A stretch of 64,000 nucleotides of DNA from Thiomicrorhabdus indica (GTDB lineage: Bacteria; Pseudomonadota; Gammaproteobacteria; Thiomicrospirales; Thiomicrospiraceae), in contig NZ_CP033040.1 in NCBI RefSeq assembly GCF_004293625.1, positions 1,364,001-1,428,000 of the forward strand, given 5' to 3'. The stretch's first letter is position 1. The number at the start of each line of letters is the position of its first letter. The notes below the pieces were generated by a model. It was not told the DNA's origin, did not search any database, and worked only from the letters and a program-made list of their open reading frames with translations. The position numbers were made by a program, and so were the translations under genes. This document shows positions 19,891 through 29,275 of the stretch, piece by piece.

Positions 19891-19931
19891 GGAACCTCTG
19901 TTTGAATCAATTTGATTCAAACAGAGGTTCC
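19891..19931 (+). terminator. Near-perfect 41-bp inverted repeat after rimO
   Basis: Two 20-base arms starting GGAACCTCTG (19891) and ending CAGAGGTTCC (19931) are perfectly complementary around a single base. The repeat starts immediately after the rimO stop codon. No T-run follows, so it may be an attenuating hairpin or an mRNA 3'-end stabiliser rather than a classic terminator. Its ends resemble the inner stem at 6180-6208. Confidence 0.6.
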
Positions 19932-19956
19932 CTGAGTCTGTAAATTATTCAAAAAT

Positions 19957-20472
19957 ATGAGCAACCTACAGAATTCAACCATCCAAGGATTTAGACCGAT
20001 TATTCCAAAGCAACCTAAAATCTTGGTTCTTGGAAGCATGCCAAGTGTCAAATCCTTAGAGGATGAATTTTATTACGCACATTCTCGAAATGCCTTTTGG
20101 CCGATTATTGAGAACTTGACCGGCCGGTCTTTAAAGAGTATTTCCGAAAAAATCTCTGCATTGGATGACCTAGGGATCTTTTTGTGGGATGTGCTCCAAG
20201 CTTGTGAACGTAAAGGAAGTTTGGATAGCGCCATTCGAAATCCCGAAGCGAATGATTTTGAAGGGATTTTTACAGATTACCCCGAGATTCAGGCAGTTTG
20301 CTTTAATGGTCAAGCTGCAGAGAAATTGTTCCGGCAGCATGTTCTTAAACACCAATCCTTACCGGCCGGTCTCGTTTATCGATCACTTCCCTCAACCAGT
20401 CCTGCCAATGCAAAATTAAAAATCGAAGATAAATACTTGATTTGGGAAGAAAATTTGCGTCCTTTTTTGTAG
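19957..20472 (+). CDS. DNA-deoxyinosine glycosylase (UDG superfamily, family 6-like)
   Basis: A 171-residue member of the uracil-DNA glycosylase fold. LVLGSMPSVKSL near residue 30 matches motif 1 of the family 6 hypoxanthine-DNA glycosylases, followed by FYYAHSRNAFWPII. The C-terminal LPSTSPAN (about residues 146-153) is the substrate-loop motif. Family 6 enzymes remove hypoxanthine, formed by adenine deamination, and this is the likely role. The closest alternative is a Mug/TDG-type enzyme, but GSMPS and YYAHxRNxFW favour family 6. Two palindrome copies (20119 TGR and 20361 PAG) lie 242 bp apart in this short gene. Confidence 0.82.
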   Translation: MSNLQNSTIQGFRPIIPKQPKILVLGSMPSVKSLEDEFYYAHSRNAFWPIIENLTGRSLKSISEKISALDDLGIFLWDVLQACERKGSLDSAIRNPEANDFEGIFTDYPEIQAVCFNGQAAEKLFRQHVLKHQSLPAGLVYRSLPSTSPANAKLKIEDKYLIWEENLRPFL

Positions 20473-20541
20473 AATACGCGTCCAAAGTGGCAATACACAT
20501 GATTGCCCAAATATTTTACCCTTTCATATAGGAGATTTGCC

Positions 20542-22086
20542 TTGCAAGCAGAGACTCAAAACATGACTGATTCAGGTTCAGTCAAAGTGGTATCGGAACT
20601 TTTATCACCGGCCGGTACTTTAAAGAACATGGAATATGCGTTTGCTTATGGCGCGGATGCGGTTTATGCCGGTCAGCCTCGTTACAGTTTGCGAGTGCGT
20701 AATAATGAGTTTAATGAGGAAAACCTTGCTAAAGGGATTGCGCGGGCGCATGAGTTAGGCAAGAAGTTTTATGTGGTATCGAATATCGCCGCCCATAACT
20801 CCAAAGTAAACACCTATATGAAGGACATTAAGCCAATCATCGACATGAAGCCGGATGCATTGATTATGTCTGATCCAGGGTTGATTGCGATGGTTCACGA
20901 GCAATATCCTGAACAAGAAATTCATCTGTCGGTGCAATCCAATGCTGTGAACTGGGCAACGGTAAAGTTTTGGTATAACGCTGGAGTGCGTCGAGTGGTG
21001 CTTTCGCGTGAATTATCGATGGCAGAAATCCGAGAAATTCGTGAAAAAGTTCCCGAAATGGAGTTGGAAGTTTTTGTTCACGGTGCTTTGTGTATCGCCT
21101 ATTCGGGGCGTTGTCTGCTTTCGGGTTATATCAACAAGCGTGATGCGAACCAAGGGACATGCACCAATGCGTGTCGTTGGAACTACAACACCTATGAAGC
21201 GAAAGAAGATGAAACCGGTGAATTAGTCGGCACGCCTAAAATTCAAGTGGAAAATATTACAGACTTGACTGGTACGACTGATCGTCCAGCCCCAGAAACC
21301 AGTGTTTATGAGCCGACATTGGGAGAAGGGGAAACAACCGATCAAGCGATGTTATTGGAAGAAGAAGGTCGTCCAGGTGAATTAATGCCGGCTTTTGAAG
21401 ATGAGCATGGCACCTACATTATGAACTCCAAAGATTTGCGTGCTGTGGAACTGATTCCTGAATTGGTGGATATGGGCGTTCACTCTCTTAAAATTGAAGG
21501 CCGAACCAAGTCACATTACTATGTGGCAAGAACGGCGCAGGTTTACCGTAAAGCCATTGATGATGCACTTGAAGGTAAACCATTCGACCGTAGTTTGTTG
21601 GAAGATTTAGAATCCTTGGCAAGTCGCGGTTATACCGAAGGTTTTTTACGTCGTCATGTTCATTCGGAATACCAAAACTACGAATATGGCGTTTCAAAAT
21701 CAGAGCGCCAACGTTTTGTGGGTGAAGTTGTCGATGTCGTGGAGCGCGATGGTCGTTCAATGTTGGAAATTGATGTTAAAAACAAATTCTGCGTTGGTGA
21801 TTCGCTGGAAATCATGTCACCGGCCGGTAATGTTTCATTGGTGTTGGATCACATGCAAACCCACCATGACGAAGTGGTTGATTGTGCAAAAGGCTCTGGT
21901 TGGGTTGTCCGTATTGTCAATCCGTTCAAAGATTTGGACAAGGAAACATTGCTGTTCTGTTTGGTCATGCGCAATGAGTCGTGGGGTGGTGATGTCAAAA
22001 GAGATGCCGCTGCCAAAAAGGCGAAAGACGAACAAACGAAAATCGATGAAGCGAATCGCGCAGCGGCAGCCGCGAAAAAAGCATAA
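20542..22086 (+). CDS. trhP: tRNA 5-hydroxyuridine synthesis protein TrhP (YegQ, U32 family)
   Basis: A 514-residue peptidase-U32-like protein. It shows LLSPAGTLKNMEYAFAYGAD near the start, YAGQPRYSLRVRNNEF, FVHGALCIAYSGRC, and further cysteines in GTCTNACRW, matching YegQ. TrhP takes part in prephenate-dependent hydroxylation of U34 in several tRNAs. I choose TTG 20542 because AGGAG lies at 20530-20534 with good spacing; ATG 20563 is an alternative and the longer frame from 20503 lacks support. The C-terminal tail is rich in Lys and Ala. Palindrome copies at 20607 and 21819 both encode SPAG, the first at a naturally conserved position. A YfhL ferredoxin gene follows. Confidence 0.92.
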   Translation: MQAETQNMTDSGSVKVVSELLSPAGTLKNMEYAFAYGADAVYAGQPRYSLRVRNNEFNEENLAKGIARAHELGKKFYVVSNIAAHNSKVNTYMKDIKPIIDMKPDALIMSDPGLIAMVHEQYPEQEIHLSVQSNAVNWATVKFWYNAGVRRVVLSRELSMAEIREIREKVPEMELEVFVHGALCIAYSGRCLLSGYINKRDANQGTCTNACRWNYNTYEAKEDETGELVGTPKIQVENITDLTGTTDRPAPETSVYEPTLGEGETTDQAMLLEEEGRPGELMPAFEDEHGTYIMNSKDLRAVELIPELVDMGVHSLKIEGRTKSHYYVARTAQVYRKAIDDALEGKPFDRSLLEDLESLASRGYTEGFLRRHVHSEYQNYEYGVSKSERQRFVGEVVDVVERDGRSMLEIDVKNKFCVGDSLEIMSPAGNVSLVLDHMQTHHDEVVDCAKGSGWVVRIVNPFKDLDKETLLFCLVMRNESWGGDVKRDAAAKKAKDEQTKIDEANRAAAAAKKA

Positions 22087-22156
22087 TTTTCGGATAAACA
22101 CCGTACAGTCAAGTAGCCATTTCAAAGTGCGCTGTGCACCCTCCATGGTTACTCAT

Positions 22157-22178
22157 CGTAGCACTTCCATGTGCTACG
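22157..22178 (+). terminator. Hairpin between trhP and yfhL
   Basis: CGTAGCAC (22157-22164) and GTGCTACG (22171-22178) form a perfect 8-bp stem with a 6-nt loop in the 140-bp gap. The T-run that follows (GTGCTTTTC) is short, so it may only attenuate read-through into yfhL. Confidence 0.5.
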
Positions 22179-22226
22179 GTGCTTTTCAATGACTTTTGGC
22201 TGCGGTTCAAATATAGGTTGTAAATT

Positions 22227-22484
22227 ATGGCTTTAAAAATTTTAGAAGGCTGCATTAACTGCGATATGTGCGAGCCGGAATGTCCTAATAAAGCGATTTA
22301 TATGGGAGAGAAAATCTACGAGATTAATCCGGATTTGTGCACAGAATGTGTTGGCTTTTATGATTCGCCAACCTGTATTAGTGTTTGTCCATTGGATGTG
22401 ATTATCACTGATCCAGAACGAGTGGAAGACAAAGAAACACTCTATGAGAAATTTACTCAGCTTGTCAATGAAGACAAAATTTAG
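22227..22484 (+). CDS. yfhL: YfhL-type 2[4Fe-4S] ferredoxin
   Basis: An 85-residue ferredoxin with two cluster motifs. CINCDMCEPECP (about residues 9-20) is canonical. The second, CTECVGFYDSPTCISVCP, has the long insertion between the second and third cysteines that marks the YfhL/Alvin-type ferredoxins with low-potential clusters. It is likely an electron donor. It directly follows trhP, and I recall E. coli YfhL being linked to TrhP-dependent tRNA hydroxylation; that memory is unverified. The gene has a good terminator of its own. Confidence 0.93.
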   Translation: MALKILEGCINCDMCEPECPNKAIYMGEKIYEINPDLCTECVGFYDSPTCISVCPLDVIITDPERVEDKETLYEKFTQLVNEDKI

Positions 22485-22513
22485 TCTAAATGCAGTTTGT
22501 TAATTAAATAATC

Positions 22514-22542
22514 AAGCCTCAAGTTATCTTGGGGCTTTTTTG
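22514..22542 (+). terminator. Intrinsic terminator after yfhL
   Basis: AAGCCTCAAG (22514-22523) pairs with CTTGGGGCTT (22528-22537), with one G-T pair, around TTAT. Six T residues follow. It ends only about 12 bp before the next start codon. Confidence 0.85.
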
Positions 22543-22554
22543 TATGGAGATGGA

Positions 22555-23361
22555 ATGAGGTCTTTTCTAATTTTAGCGCTATTTATCGGCAGTCTTAAAA
22601 TCGCCAACGCAATGAATCTACCGGCCGGTGAATTAGTTCAAATAGGGCAGAAGATTTACCAAAATGAATGCGCTTCTAAGCCTGAAAACCTAATGCATTG
22701 GAATGCTAATGAGTCGTTCGCATCCATGGGAATCGGCCATTTTATTTGGTTTTCTGAAGTCACCAATCAAACAGACTTACGTTTTGAAGAGCAGTTTCCA
22801 GAGTTGGTTCGATTTATTTCTCAACATCAAACTTTACCGGCCGGTCTCAATTGGCTAACTGGTTCCGCGCCTTGGAACTCTAAACAAGCGTTTTTACAGT
22901 TTAAACACAATGCAGACTCCTCACAGCTAAAACAGTGGCTCATAAAAACTCAAAGCCTTCAGGCTCAGTTCATCTGGAGTCGTTTTCTAAAACGTCTAAC
23001 ACGCTTAAAGAGTCAAAATGCCTTAAAAAAACCTGAAGTGTCAGAAATTTTGCATCAAATGTTGCGAAATCCTAAAACGCGTTTTGCTTTAGTTGATTAT
23101 GTCAATTTTAAAGGTTGGGGAGATAACCCAAAAGAGCGTTATCAAAATCAAGGATGGGGATTATTACAAGTTTTAGAAAAGGTGGCGTTGGTTCGAGGAA
23201 AACCTGACCGGCCGGTAAACTTTCAACAGCAGGTGTTGCTTGAGTTATTTGTTAACTCAGCCAAACAGGTTTTGGATAGTCGCATTAAAAATGCCCCTTC
23301 ATCAAAAAATGAAGGGGCGTGGCGGAATGGTTGGTATGTACGATTGAATGGTTATCTTTAA
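22555..23361 (+). CDS. Exported conserved protein of unknown function
   Basis: A 268-residue protein with an N-terminal signal peptide (MRSFLILALFIGSLKIANA, cleavage likely after the Ala). The mature part shows IYQNECASKP, then LMHWNANESFASMGIGHFIWF, FPELVRFI, APWNSKQAF and GWGLLQVLEKV. GIGHFIWF and the late GLLQV recall lysozyme-like folds, and I have a memory of a widespread uncharacterised family with this pattern, but I cannot name a function. I start at ATG 22555, which has GGAG 7 bp upstream. Three palindrome copies (22620, 22836, 23207) fall in 600 bp, the densest gene in the window. Confidence 0.75.
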   Translation: MRSFLILALFIGSLKIANAMNLPAGELVQIGQKIYQNECASKPENLMHWNANESFASMGIGHFIWFSEVTNQTDLRFEEQFPELVRFISQHQTLPAGLNWLTGSAPWNSKQAFLQFKHNADSSQLKQWLIKTQSLQAQFIWSRFLKRLTRLKSQNALKKPEVSEILHQMLRNPKTRFALVDYVNFKGWGDNPKERYQNQGWGLLQVLEKVALVRGKPDRPVNFQQQVLLELFVNSAKQVLDSRIKNAPSSKNEGAWRNGWYVRLNGYL

Positions 23362-23380
23362 GCAGGTTAAATTTAATCCT

Positions 23381-26300
23381 CTAAATAGGTTTGGTAATAA
23401 TCGTCACAATACAGCTTTTTACGCGGTTATTTTCCAACATCTCAAGAGGTGAAACAGTGGCTCGAACTTCAAGTGAATCAGTATCGCTATTTTTTGGTTT
23501 CAATTTGAAACGTATGGTCATAGTTTGCGTAAGTTTCAACTTTTGAACTTTGGACAAATATGCGATAAAGCTATCACGACTCTCTTTAGAAATTTGATCA
23601 ATGAATTCATCAGAGTTAAAACCTTGTTCAATTTGGCTCTCTGCGACATTAAATAACTGAATAAAACGATCATTCAAATGTGTAAATTTTTCACTGCTAA
23701 AGTCAAAAACCGATTGGGCAGCTGGAATATCAAAGACTTCTTCTATTAAGCTCTCTTTTTCCGAAAGTTGCTGTTGATGTGCCACGATTTGACTGACGTC
23801 TTTCAGGGTACCGATTAGCTTGTTTGCTTGTTTCAAATCATTGAAAGACACTACGGCATCAAACTCTATCCAAATAGTATTTTTTGATGAAGATTTCTGT
23901 ACTCGATACACGAGTGGTTTCAGTGATTTTCCTTCAAGCAATTCGTGTATATATTTTTCTAATTTTGCGCGGTCTTCACTGTGAGCAAGTCCAATAAAGG
24001 CTTCATAGCTTGGAGAAAAATTTTCATCGTCTATTTCAAACAGATGAGACGCTCCGGTGGTCCAATTTAATTTTCGAGAATTAATGTCCCAATTAAAGGC
24101 ACCGATTTTACCAAGGAATTCTGCTTCCCGAAGACGCTGATTAGATTGAGCTAAATCACAAGTGAGTTGTTCCAGTTTAGATTGCTGAGCTTCTTTGTCT
24201 TCATAGGCAACTCGAAGTTCTGCATAGGCTGTTTGTAATTCTTCGTTGGTTGACTGCAACTCCTCATTCGTAGTTTCGAGTTCTTCGTTTGAGCTTTGAA
24301 GTTCCTCGTTTGAGCTCTGCAATTCTTCGTTCATCGATTGCATTTCTTCGTTGGACGTTTCAAGCTCTTCAATGACGGATTGAAGTTGTTCTTTGGCTTT
24401 AATTAACTGGCGTTCTTGCTCTTTACTAAAACGCTCTTCTCCTGCATTGCTGTCCATTGATCGAGGGACATCCATCTCTTCATCAATTTGACAAAGCAGT
24501 AAAAAAAGAGCCCCTAAACGAGGGCGTTCTTCAATTCTTAGTAGGTTGATACGAGCATAAAAACTGTTATTACCAATTTCGAGACGTTGGTAGGGGGTTT
24601 TTATGGATTCAACATCTTGTAATTCCAATGAGTGCATTGCCGATCGAAGATCAATAGTCAATGTTGGGTGTAAATTTTTATATATGTTGTTGGAAGGTTG
24701 ACCATCTGGACGAACCAACAATGGGTTTTGACCTTTATTGAAAATGATGTCGAGGTTTTCATTCAAAACGATGACATATTTAAAAAACTCTTGATTGAGT
24801 TTTTCAGTAATTAAGTCTTGAAGGGTGATTTCAAAAGACGGTTTGGTTGCACGCCCAACCTTCATGTCATCGTCTTTGGCCTGTACCGGATCAATATAAT
24901 CTTCAATATCTTGGTATGAAACATTTCTTAGGGGTGCATGTTTTTTTCCTAAGAATACGGCTTCATAAACTTTTCCAGAACGCGATGCAGAACGGAACTG
25001 TTCGTGGAATACGCCAATGGATTCGGATTGTCCCAAGAAAAGTAAACCTTTAGGGTTTAAGGCATAATGGAAGATCGGAATAAGTTGACGTTGTAACTCT
25101 AAGTTGAAATAAATCAACAGGTTACGACAAGAAAGTAAATCAAGTCTTAAAAAAGGTGGATCATTGATTAAGTTGTGAACCGAGAAAATTAGATTTGCTT
25201 TAATCGGTTTGATGACCTCGTAGTGATCATTATGCAAGGTAAAGTATTTACGCTTATAAAGGTCTGGCATGTTTTGCAGAGCGCTTTCAGGGTAAACACC
25301 ATTTCTGGCAAACTCGATAGCATTTTTGTCAATGTCGGTTGCAAAAATTTGAATTTTATATTCATCAATTGCAGGGCCAATGACCTCATTAAGAAGGATG
25401 GCTATTGAATAAGCTTCTTCCCCAGTGGAACAACCTGGAATCCATGCTCGAAATACTTTGCTCGATTTGTTAACAAAGTAATGCTGCAAATGAGTGTGCA
25501 GAGACTCAAACGCACGGTTGTCACGGAAAAAGGCGGTTACACCAATTAAGAAATCATTGAACAAGAGTTCGATTTCTTTGGCATTGTCCATTGAATAACT
25601 TAGGTAGTCTTCAATCTTGGGAATTTTTAATGTCGTCATTCGACGTTCAATACGACGAAGAATAGTTGTCTCTTTATAGAGAGTGAAATCAACATTAAAG
25701 TGCTTTTTAACCAAGCCCATAATGCGATTGTAATTGTCGCGCGAGATGGCTGTTTCTTCAAATGAGTAGTTGTGTGCTCTTGGAAATTTAAGAATATTTT
25801 TAAGTTCAAGACCTATCTCTTGAGCGTTTAGAATTAAATCAATATTTCCAGAATTAATGGCAGAATTTGGCATGCCGTTATATTTTGCAGCATTTGGATC
25901 CTGTGCTATACCAAAACCACCTTCGCCTTTAATTGCTCGAATTCCACGGGCTCCGTCTGAGCCAGTTCCTGACAAAACTATCCCTATTGCATTTTCTTTT
26001 TTTGCAACAGCAATAGATTCGAATAATAAATCCACAGATGGACGTGGACTTTGTCGTTCTTGTGACGCTGCAGTTAGGATAATTTGGTCATTGTGATTAA
26101 TTTCAATATTGTAATTCGGAGGACAAACATAAATAGTATTAGGCTGTAATGATGCTTGGTGTTTGGCTGGCACGACAGGGATGGTCGAGTCTTTTTCCAG
26201 TAAGTCAACCATCATGCTTTTATAAGATGGAGAAAGGTGTTGCGCTATGACAAAACTCATACCGGTGTTGGTAGGCAGGTTCGCCACCATATGTTGTAAA

Positions 26301-26527
26301 GCTTCAAGACCACCTGCACTTGCACCAACACCAACGACGTAATGAATGTCTTCTGGGTTTAAGGTGTTTTTCTCAACACTCATTTTGTAATCTTCAGTCA
26401 AGTTTTCAAAATCGTTCGTTGCTATGGCCAAATCTTTATTTATGGCTTCGGTACTAACGTCTGTTTTCGATGAATTAGCGTTTTCAATTGGCTCGGCTGA
26501 TTGAGGTTGATCTGTTTTCTTGGTCAT
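23381..26527 (-). CDS. CheB-CheR-PAS fusion protein
   Basis: About 1,048 residues. First comes a CheB methylesterase domain (GASAGGLEALQ, AQHLSPSYKSMM, LSGTGSDGARG hold the Ser-His-Asp triad) without a receiver domain. A CheR methyltransferase follows (RRIERRM, TAFFRD, PGCSTGEEAYSIA, SCRNLLIYF). A long coiled coil with repeated SNEELQ-type heptads comes next, then one or two PAS-like domains. No histidine kinase or GGDEF domain is seen at the end. Such fusions usually act in alternative chemosensory or stress-signalling routes rather than flagellar taxis, and no che operon is adjacent. The frame is open to 26593; I prefer ATG 26527 (MTKKTDQPQ), with weak support from an upstream GGGA. No palindrome copy occurs in 3.1 kb. 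Confidence 0.9.
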   Translation of the reverse strand: MTKKTDQPQSAEPIENANSSKTDVSTEAINKDLAIATNDFENLTEDYKMSVEKNTLNPEDIHYVVGVGASAGGLEALQHMVANLPTNTGMSFVIAQHLSPSYKSMMVDLLEKDSTIPVVPAKHQASLQPNTIYVCPPNYNIEINHNDQIILTAASQERQSPRPSVDLLFESIAVAKKENAIGIVLSGTGSDGARGIRAIKGEGGFGIAQDPNAAKYNGMPNSAINSGNIDLILNAQEIGLELKNILKFPRAHNYSFEETAISRDNYNRIMGLVKKHFNVDFTLYKETTILRRIERRMTTLKIPKIEDYLSYSMDNAKEIELLFNDFLIGVTAFFRDNRAFESLHTHLQHYFVNKSSKVFRAWIPGCSTGEEAYSIAILLNEVIGPAIDEYKIQIFATDIDKNAIEFARNGVYPESALQNMPDLYKRKYFTLHNDHYEVIKPIKANLIFSVHNLINDPPFLRLDLLSCRNLLIYFNLELQRQLIPIFHYALNPKGLLFLGQSESIGVFHEQFRSASRSGKVYEAVFLGKKHAPLRNVSYQDIEDYIDPVQAKDDDMKVGRATKPSFEITLQDLITEKLNQEFFKYVIVLNENLDIIFNKGQNPLLVRPDGQPSNNIYKNLHPTLTIDLRSAMHSLELQDVESIKTPYQRLEIGNNSFYARINLLRIEERPRLGALFLLLCQIDEEMDVPRSMDSNAGEERFSKEQERQLIKAKEQLQSVIEELETSNEEMQSMNEELQSSNEELQSSNEELETTNEELQSTNEELQTAYAELRVAYEDKEAQQSKLEQLTCDLAQSNQRLREAEFLGKIGAFNWDINSRKLNWTTGASHLFEIDDENFSPSYEAFIGLAHSEDRAKLEKYIHELLEGKSLKPLVYRVQKSSSKNTIWIEFDAVVSFNDLKQANKLIGTLKDVSQIVAHQQQLSEKESLIEEVFDIPAAQSVFDFSSEKFTHLNDRFIQLFNVAESQIEQGFNSDEFIDQISKESRDSFIAYLSKVQKLKLTQTMTIRFKLKPKNSDTDSLEVRATVSPLEMLENNRVKSCIVTIITKPI

Positions 26528-26751
26528 AAGAATACAATTTCCCAGAGATTGATATGAGACTGTCATACATGGCTTAAATAAATACTTTATCAATAAGTAA
26601 TAATTATTACTTAAACCGCGATATTAGAGAATGTTACCAAATTTAAAGCGCCTAAAGTAAGTGATTTTTTGCAAGTTAAGTTGTTTTATAAAAAATGTTT
26701 ATCGAGTAAGATTCCTTAAGTTTTATTTCATTGTGGAGTTTGTCAAAACCA

Positions 26752-27762
26752 ATGCAATCACAAGATATCTCGTCTTTATCCAAATGGGATAAATTTCGCA
26801 AACTATTGGTTGCGACACGTCCAAATTTTTTAGTGCTTCCAATTGCATTAGTCACTTTAGGTTTTTCAATCGCATTTGAAAATGGCTATTCATGGAATTG
26901 GCCAGCATTTGTTATGACTTTGGTAGGTGCTATTTTTGCTCATGCTTGGGTGAACTTGCACAATGAAATAACGGATTCAAAAAATAAATTAGATGCTCAA
27001 ACCCCTAAAACCCCATTTAGCGGAGGAACTGGAACTTTTGTATTAATACCGAGCTTATTGCCCTTAGCAAATCAAGCCCTCTTAGTGTTGTTTGGAATAT
27101 TAATGGTTATTTTGATGGCATTTACTTGGATTTATGGCATAGAGTTATTTTTCCTAGCATTTATTGGTGGTATTTTAATGTTGTCTTATAGTCGTTGGTT
27201 AGTACATAGACCTTGGCTATGTTGGGCTTCTGCTGGTTTAGCATTTGGCCCATTAATGGTTTTAAGTGCATTTTGGATTGCCAGTCAGACTTTCACCGTC
27301 GAGTCATTCGTTTTATCGTTCGTGGTTTTTTTCTGGGTGAATAATTTGTTGTTGTTGAATCAAGTTCCGGATTACTTTGCAGATCAAACGGTTGGTCGTA
27401 AAAATCTCGTGATTAAATATGGATTAAAAAACGCCTTATGGTTTTATTCTGCGGGTGCATTTCTCAGCCTGTGCTGCTTGTGGAGCATGGCGATTCAGGG
27501 CCAAACTTATGGATGGATTTTTATAAGTTTTATTTGGAGTGCGTTTATTATCTGGCAAATAAAACAGGTATTCAGTACTTATCATCAAATGTCTGATGAG
27601 TTTAAGATGGCATTTGAGAGAAAGGTTTCAGATTTAAACTCACTTCCAGAACATATTGCTACACATACATTTGAAGATTGGCACCGGGTACTTGGAATTA
27701 ATGTCGCAATCAATATACTTATACCGTTAAGTCTCTCAGCTCTGCTAATATTGGGTTCATAA
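26752..27762 (+). CDS. UbiA-family prenyltransferase
   Basis: A 336-residue polytopic membrane protein with about eight or nine hydrophobic segments. The first Asp-rich motif is NLHNEITDSKNKLD (about residues 75-88), and the second is DYFADQTVGRKNL (about 221-233), the Mg-diphosphate-binding sites of the UbiA superfamily. The order resembles MenA-like members more than UbiA proper, but the aromatic acceptor cannot be told from sequence. A soluble C-terminal insertion (EFKMAFERKVSDLNSLPEH) precedes the last membrane segment. An upstream in-frame TTG (26731) exists; I prefer ATG 26752. The following gene is cysM, on the same strand after 53 bp. Confidence 0.8.
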   Translation: MQSQDISSLSKWDKFRKLLVATRPNFLVLPIALVTLGFSIAFENGYSWNWPAFVMTLVGAIFAHAWVNLHNEITDSKNKLDAQTPKTPFSGGTGTFVLIPSLLPLANQALLVLFGILMVILMAFTWIYGIELFFLAFIGGILMLSYSRWLVHRPWLCWASAGLAFGPLMVLSAFWIASQTFTVESFVLSFVVFFWVNNLLLLNQVPDYFADQTVGRKNLVIKYGLKNALWFYSAGAFLSLCCLWSMAIQGQTYGWIFISFIWSAFIIWQIKQVFSTYHQMSDEFKMAFERKVSDLNSLPEHIATHTFEDWHRVLGINVAINILIPLSLSALLILGS

Positions 27763-27815
27763 AACTATTTAGATAATACAATTTCTATTAAAACCCTGTC
27801 GATTAAGGAATGAAT

Positions 27816-28709
27816 ATGCACTACCAAACACTTAGTAACTGTGTTGGAAATACACCTTTAGTTCAATTGGTACGTTTGGTTAATACCGAGACAAATAGCA
27901 TTGTTTTGGCAAAACTTGAAGGAAATAACCCGGCTGGCTCAGTAAAAGATAGGCCCGCATTGAATATGATTTTGCAAGCGGAGAAACGTGGAGAGATTAA
28001 ACCCGGTGACACGCTGATCGAGGCTACTAGCGGCAACACAGGAATAGCTTTGGCTATGGCGGCTGCTATGCGTGGTTACCAAATGAAATTAATCATGCCT
28101 AATAACATGAGTATGGAGCGAAAGGCTTCGATGAGTGCGTATGGAGCACAGTTAATTGAAGTAACCAAAGAAGAAGGGATGGAAGGTGCAAGAGATTTAG
28201 CGCAACGTATGGTTAATGAAGGTCAAGGCATCATGTTAGATCAGTTTGCCAATCCGGATAATCCGTTAGCGCATTATCAAACCACAGGTCCTGAAATTTG
28301 GCATGCCACTCAAGGGCAAGTCACGCATTTTGTTTCAGCGATGGGAACCACTGGAACAATTATGGGGACATCTATGTATCTAAAAGAACAAAATGCTGAT
28401 GTCGAGATTGTCGGTGTGCAACCTAAAGAAGGCGCAGCAATTCCTGGTATACGTCGTTGGCCAGAGGCGTATATGCCGAAAATTTATGAATCAACTAGAG
28501 TTGATCGTACGATTGATATGTCGCAAGATTTAGCAGAAGAAACTATGCGAAATTTGGCAAAACAAGAGGGGATTTTTGCTGGAGTTTCCTCGGGAGGAGC
28601 TGTCGCTGCCGCACTTCAAGTTGCGAATGAAACTGAAAATGCCGTTATCGTCTGTATTATTTGTGACCGAGGGGATCGCTATCTCTCGACCGGTGTTTAT
28701 AATCCATAA
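27816..28709 (+). CDS. cysM: Cysteine synthase B
   Basis: A 297-residue PLP enzyme of the O-acetylserine sulfhydrylase family. The PLP lysine lies in NPAGSVKDRPA, the substrate loop in EATSGNTGIALA, and the phosphate-binding glycine loop in AMGTTGTIMG. CysM-type features are IPGIRRWPE and a short C-terminus ending DRGDRYLSTGVYNP. CysM accepts thiosulfate as well as sulfide, fitting an organism that handles reduced sulfur. I choose ATG 27816, because AAGGA (27805-27809) abuts the ATG at 27810 but is ideally spaced from 27816. Confidence 0.95.
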   Translation: MHYQTLSNCVGNTPLVQLVRLVNTETNSIVLAKLEGNNPAGSVKDRPALNMILQAEKRGEIKPGDTLIEATSGNTGIALAMAAAMRGYQMKLIMPNNMSMERKASMSAYGAQLIEVTKEEGMEGARDLAQRMVNEGQGIMLDQFANPDNPLAHYQTTGPEIWHATQGQVTHFVSAMGTTGTIMGTSMYLKEQNADVEIVGVQPKEGAAIPGIRRWPEAYMPKIYESTRVDRTIDMSQDLAEETMRNLAKQEGIFAGVSSGGAVAAALQVANETENAVIVCIICDRGDRYLSTGVYNP

Positions 28710-28735
28710 AATAGATAAAAAAGAGACACGCTCGT

Positions 28736-29230
28736 ATGGCTCGTGAAATAGAAAGAAAGTTTTTACTTAAAACTGACGATTGGAAATCTTTAGCTCATCA
28801 ACACACTCCTTTTGCACAAGGTTATTTAACTCCTTTGAATTCAAAAGCGAAAAGCTCGGTTAGAATTCGCATTGAAGGAGATAAAGCCAACATCAATATC
28901 AAAAGTCTAGAAATTGGCTTAAGCCGAGATGAATACGAATATTCAATTGATTTTGATGATGCAAAGAAAATGTTGGCTACTTTAGCAGTAGGCCCTGTGA
29001 TTGAAAAAGTTCGCTACTTAGTCAAGTTTGGTCAACATACCTGGGAGATTGATGAATTTAGCGGAGATAATGCCGGACTTGTCGTTGCCGAAGTTGAAAT
29101 GGCTTCTGAAGATGAATTGATTGCTATGCCTGAATGGGTTGGCAGAGAAGTGACTCAAGAGAAACGCTTTTACAATATAAGTTTGTCTGACTATCCTTAT
29201 TGTGCTTGGCGAGCAGATGAAAAATCTTAA
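28736..29230 (+). CDS. CYTH-domain protein (triphosphate tunnel metalloenzyme)
   Basis: A 164-residue stand-alone CYTH domain. The signature ExExK appears at once as EIERKFL, followed by basic and acidic strands of the tunnel (SVRIRIEG, NINIKS, DEYEYSI, WEIDEFSG, VVAEVEM). Small proteins of this type hydrolyse inorganic triphosphate or related substrates; the true substrate is unknown. It follows cysM by 26 bp and is probably co-transcribed. Confidence 0.9.
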   Translation: MAREIERKFLLKTDDWKSLAHQHTPFAQGYLTPLNSKAKSSVRIRIEGDKANINIKSLEIGLSRDEYEYSIDFDDAKKMLATLAVGPVIEKVRYLVKFGQHTWEIDEFSGDNAGLVVAEVEMASEDELIAMPEWVGREVTQEKRFYNISLSDYPYCAWRADEKS

Positions 29231-29275
29231 ATTCAAGAAGAATGTGCATATTTTGTCAAACAATTTGCACATTTA

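Noticed and set aside
22157-22178. Small RNA gene between trhP and yfhL
   Set aside because: Only one hairpin is evident and no promoter was seen; a terminator or attenuator is the simpler reading.
21656-22192. Long plus-strand open frame overlapping the trhP end
   Set aside because: It is out of frame within the conserved trhP coding region and has no recognisable domain.
24180-24400. Repeat array in the CheB-CheR gene
   Set aside because: The repeated GAAGAATT-like DNA reflects heptad codons of the coiled coil (NEELQS repeats), not a DNA repeat of interest.
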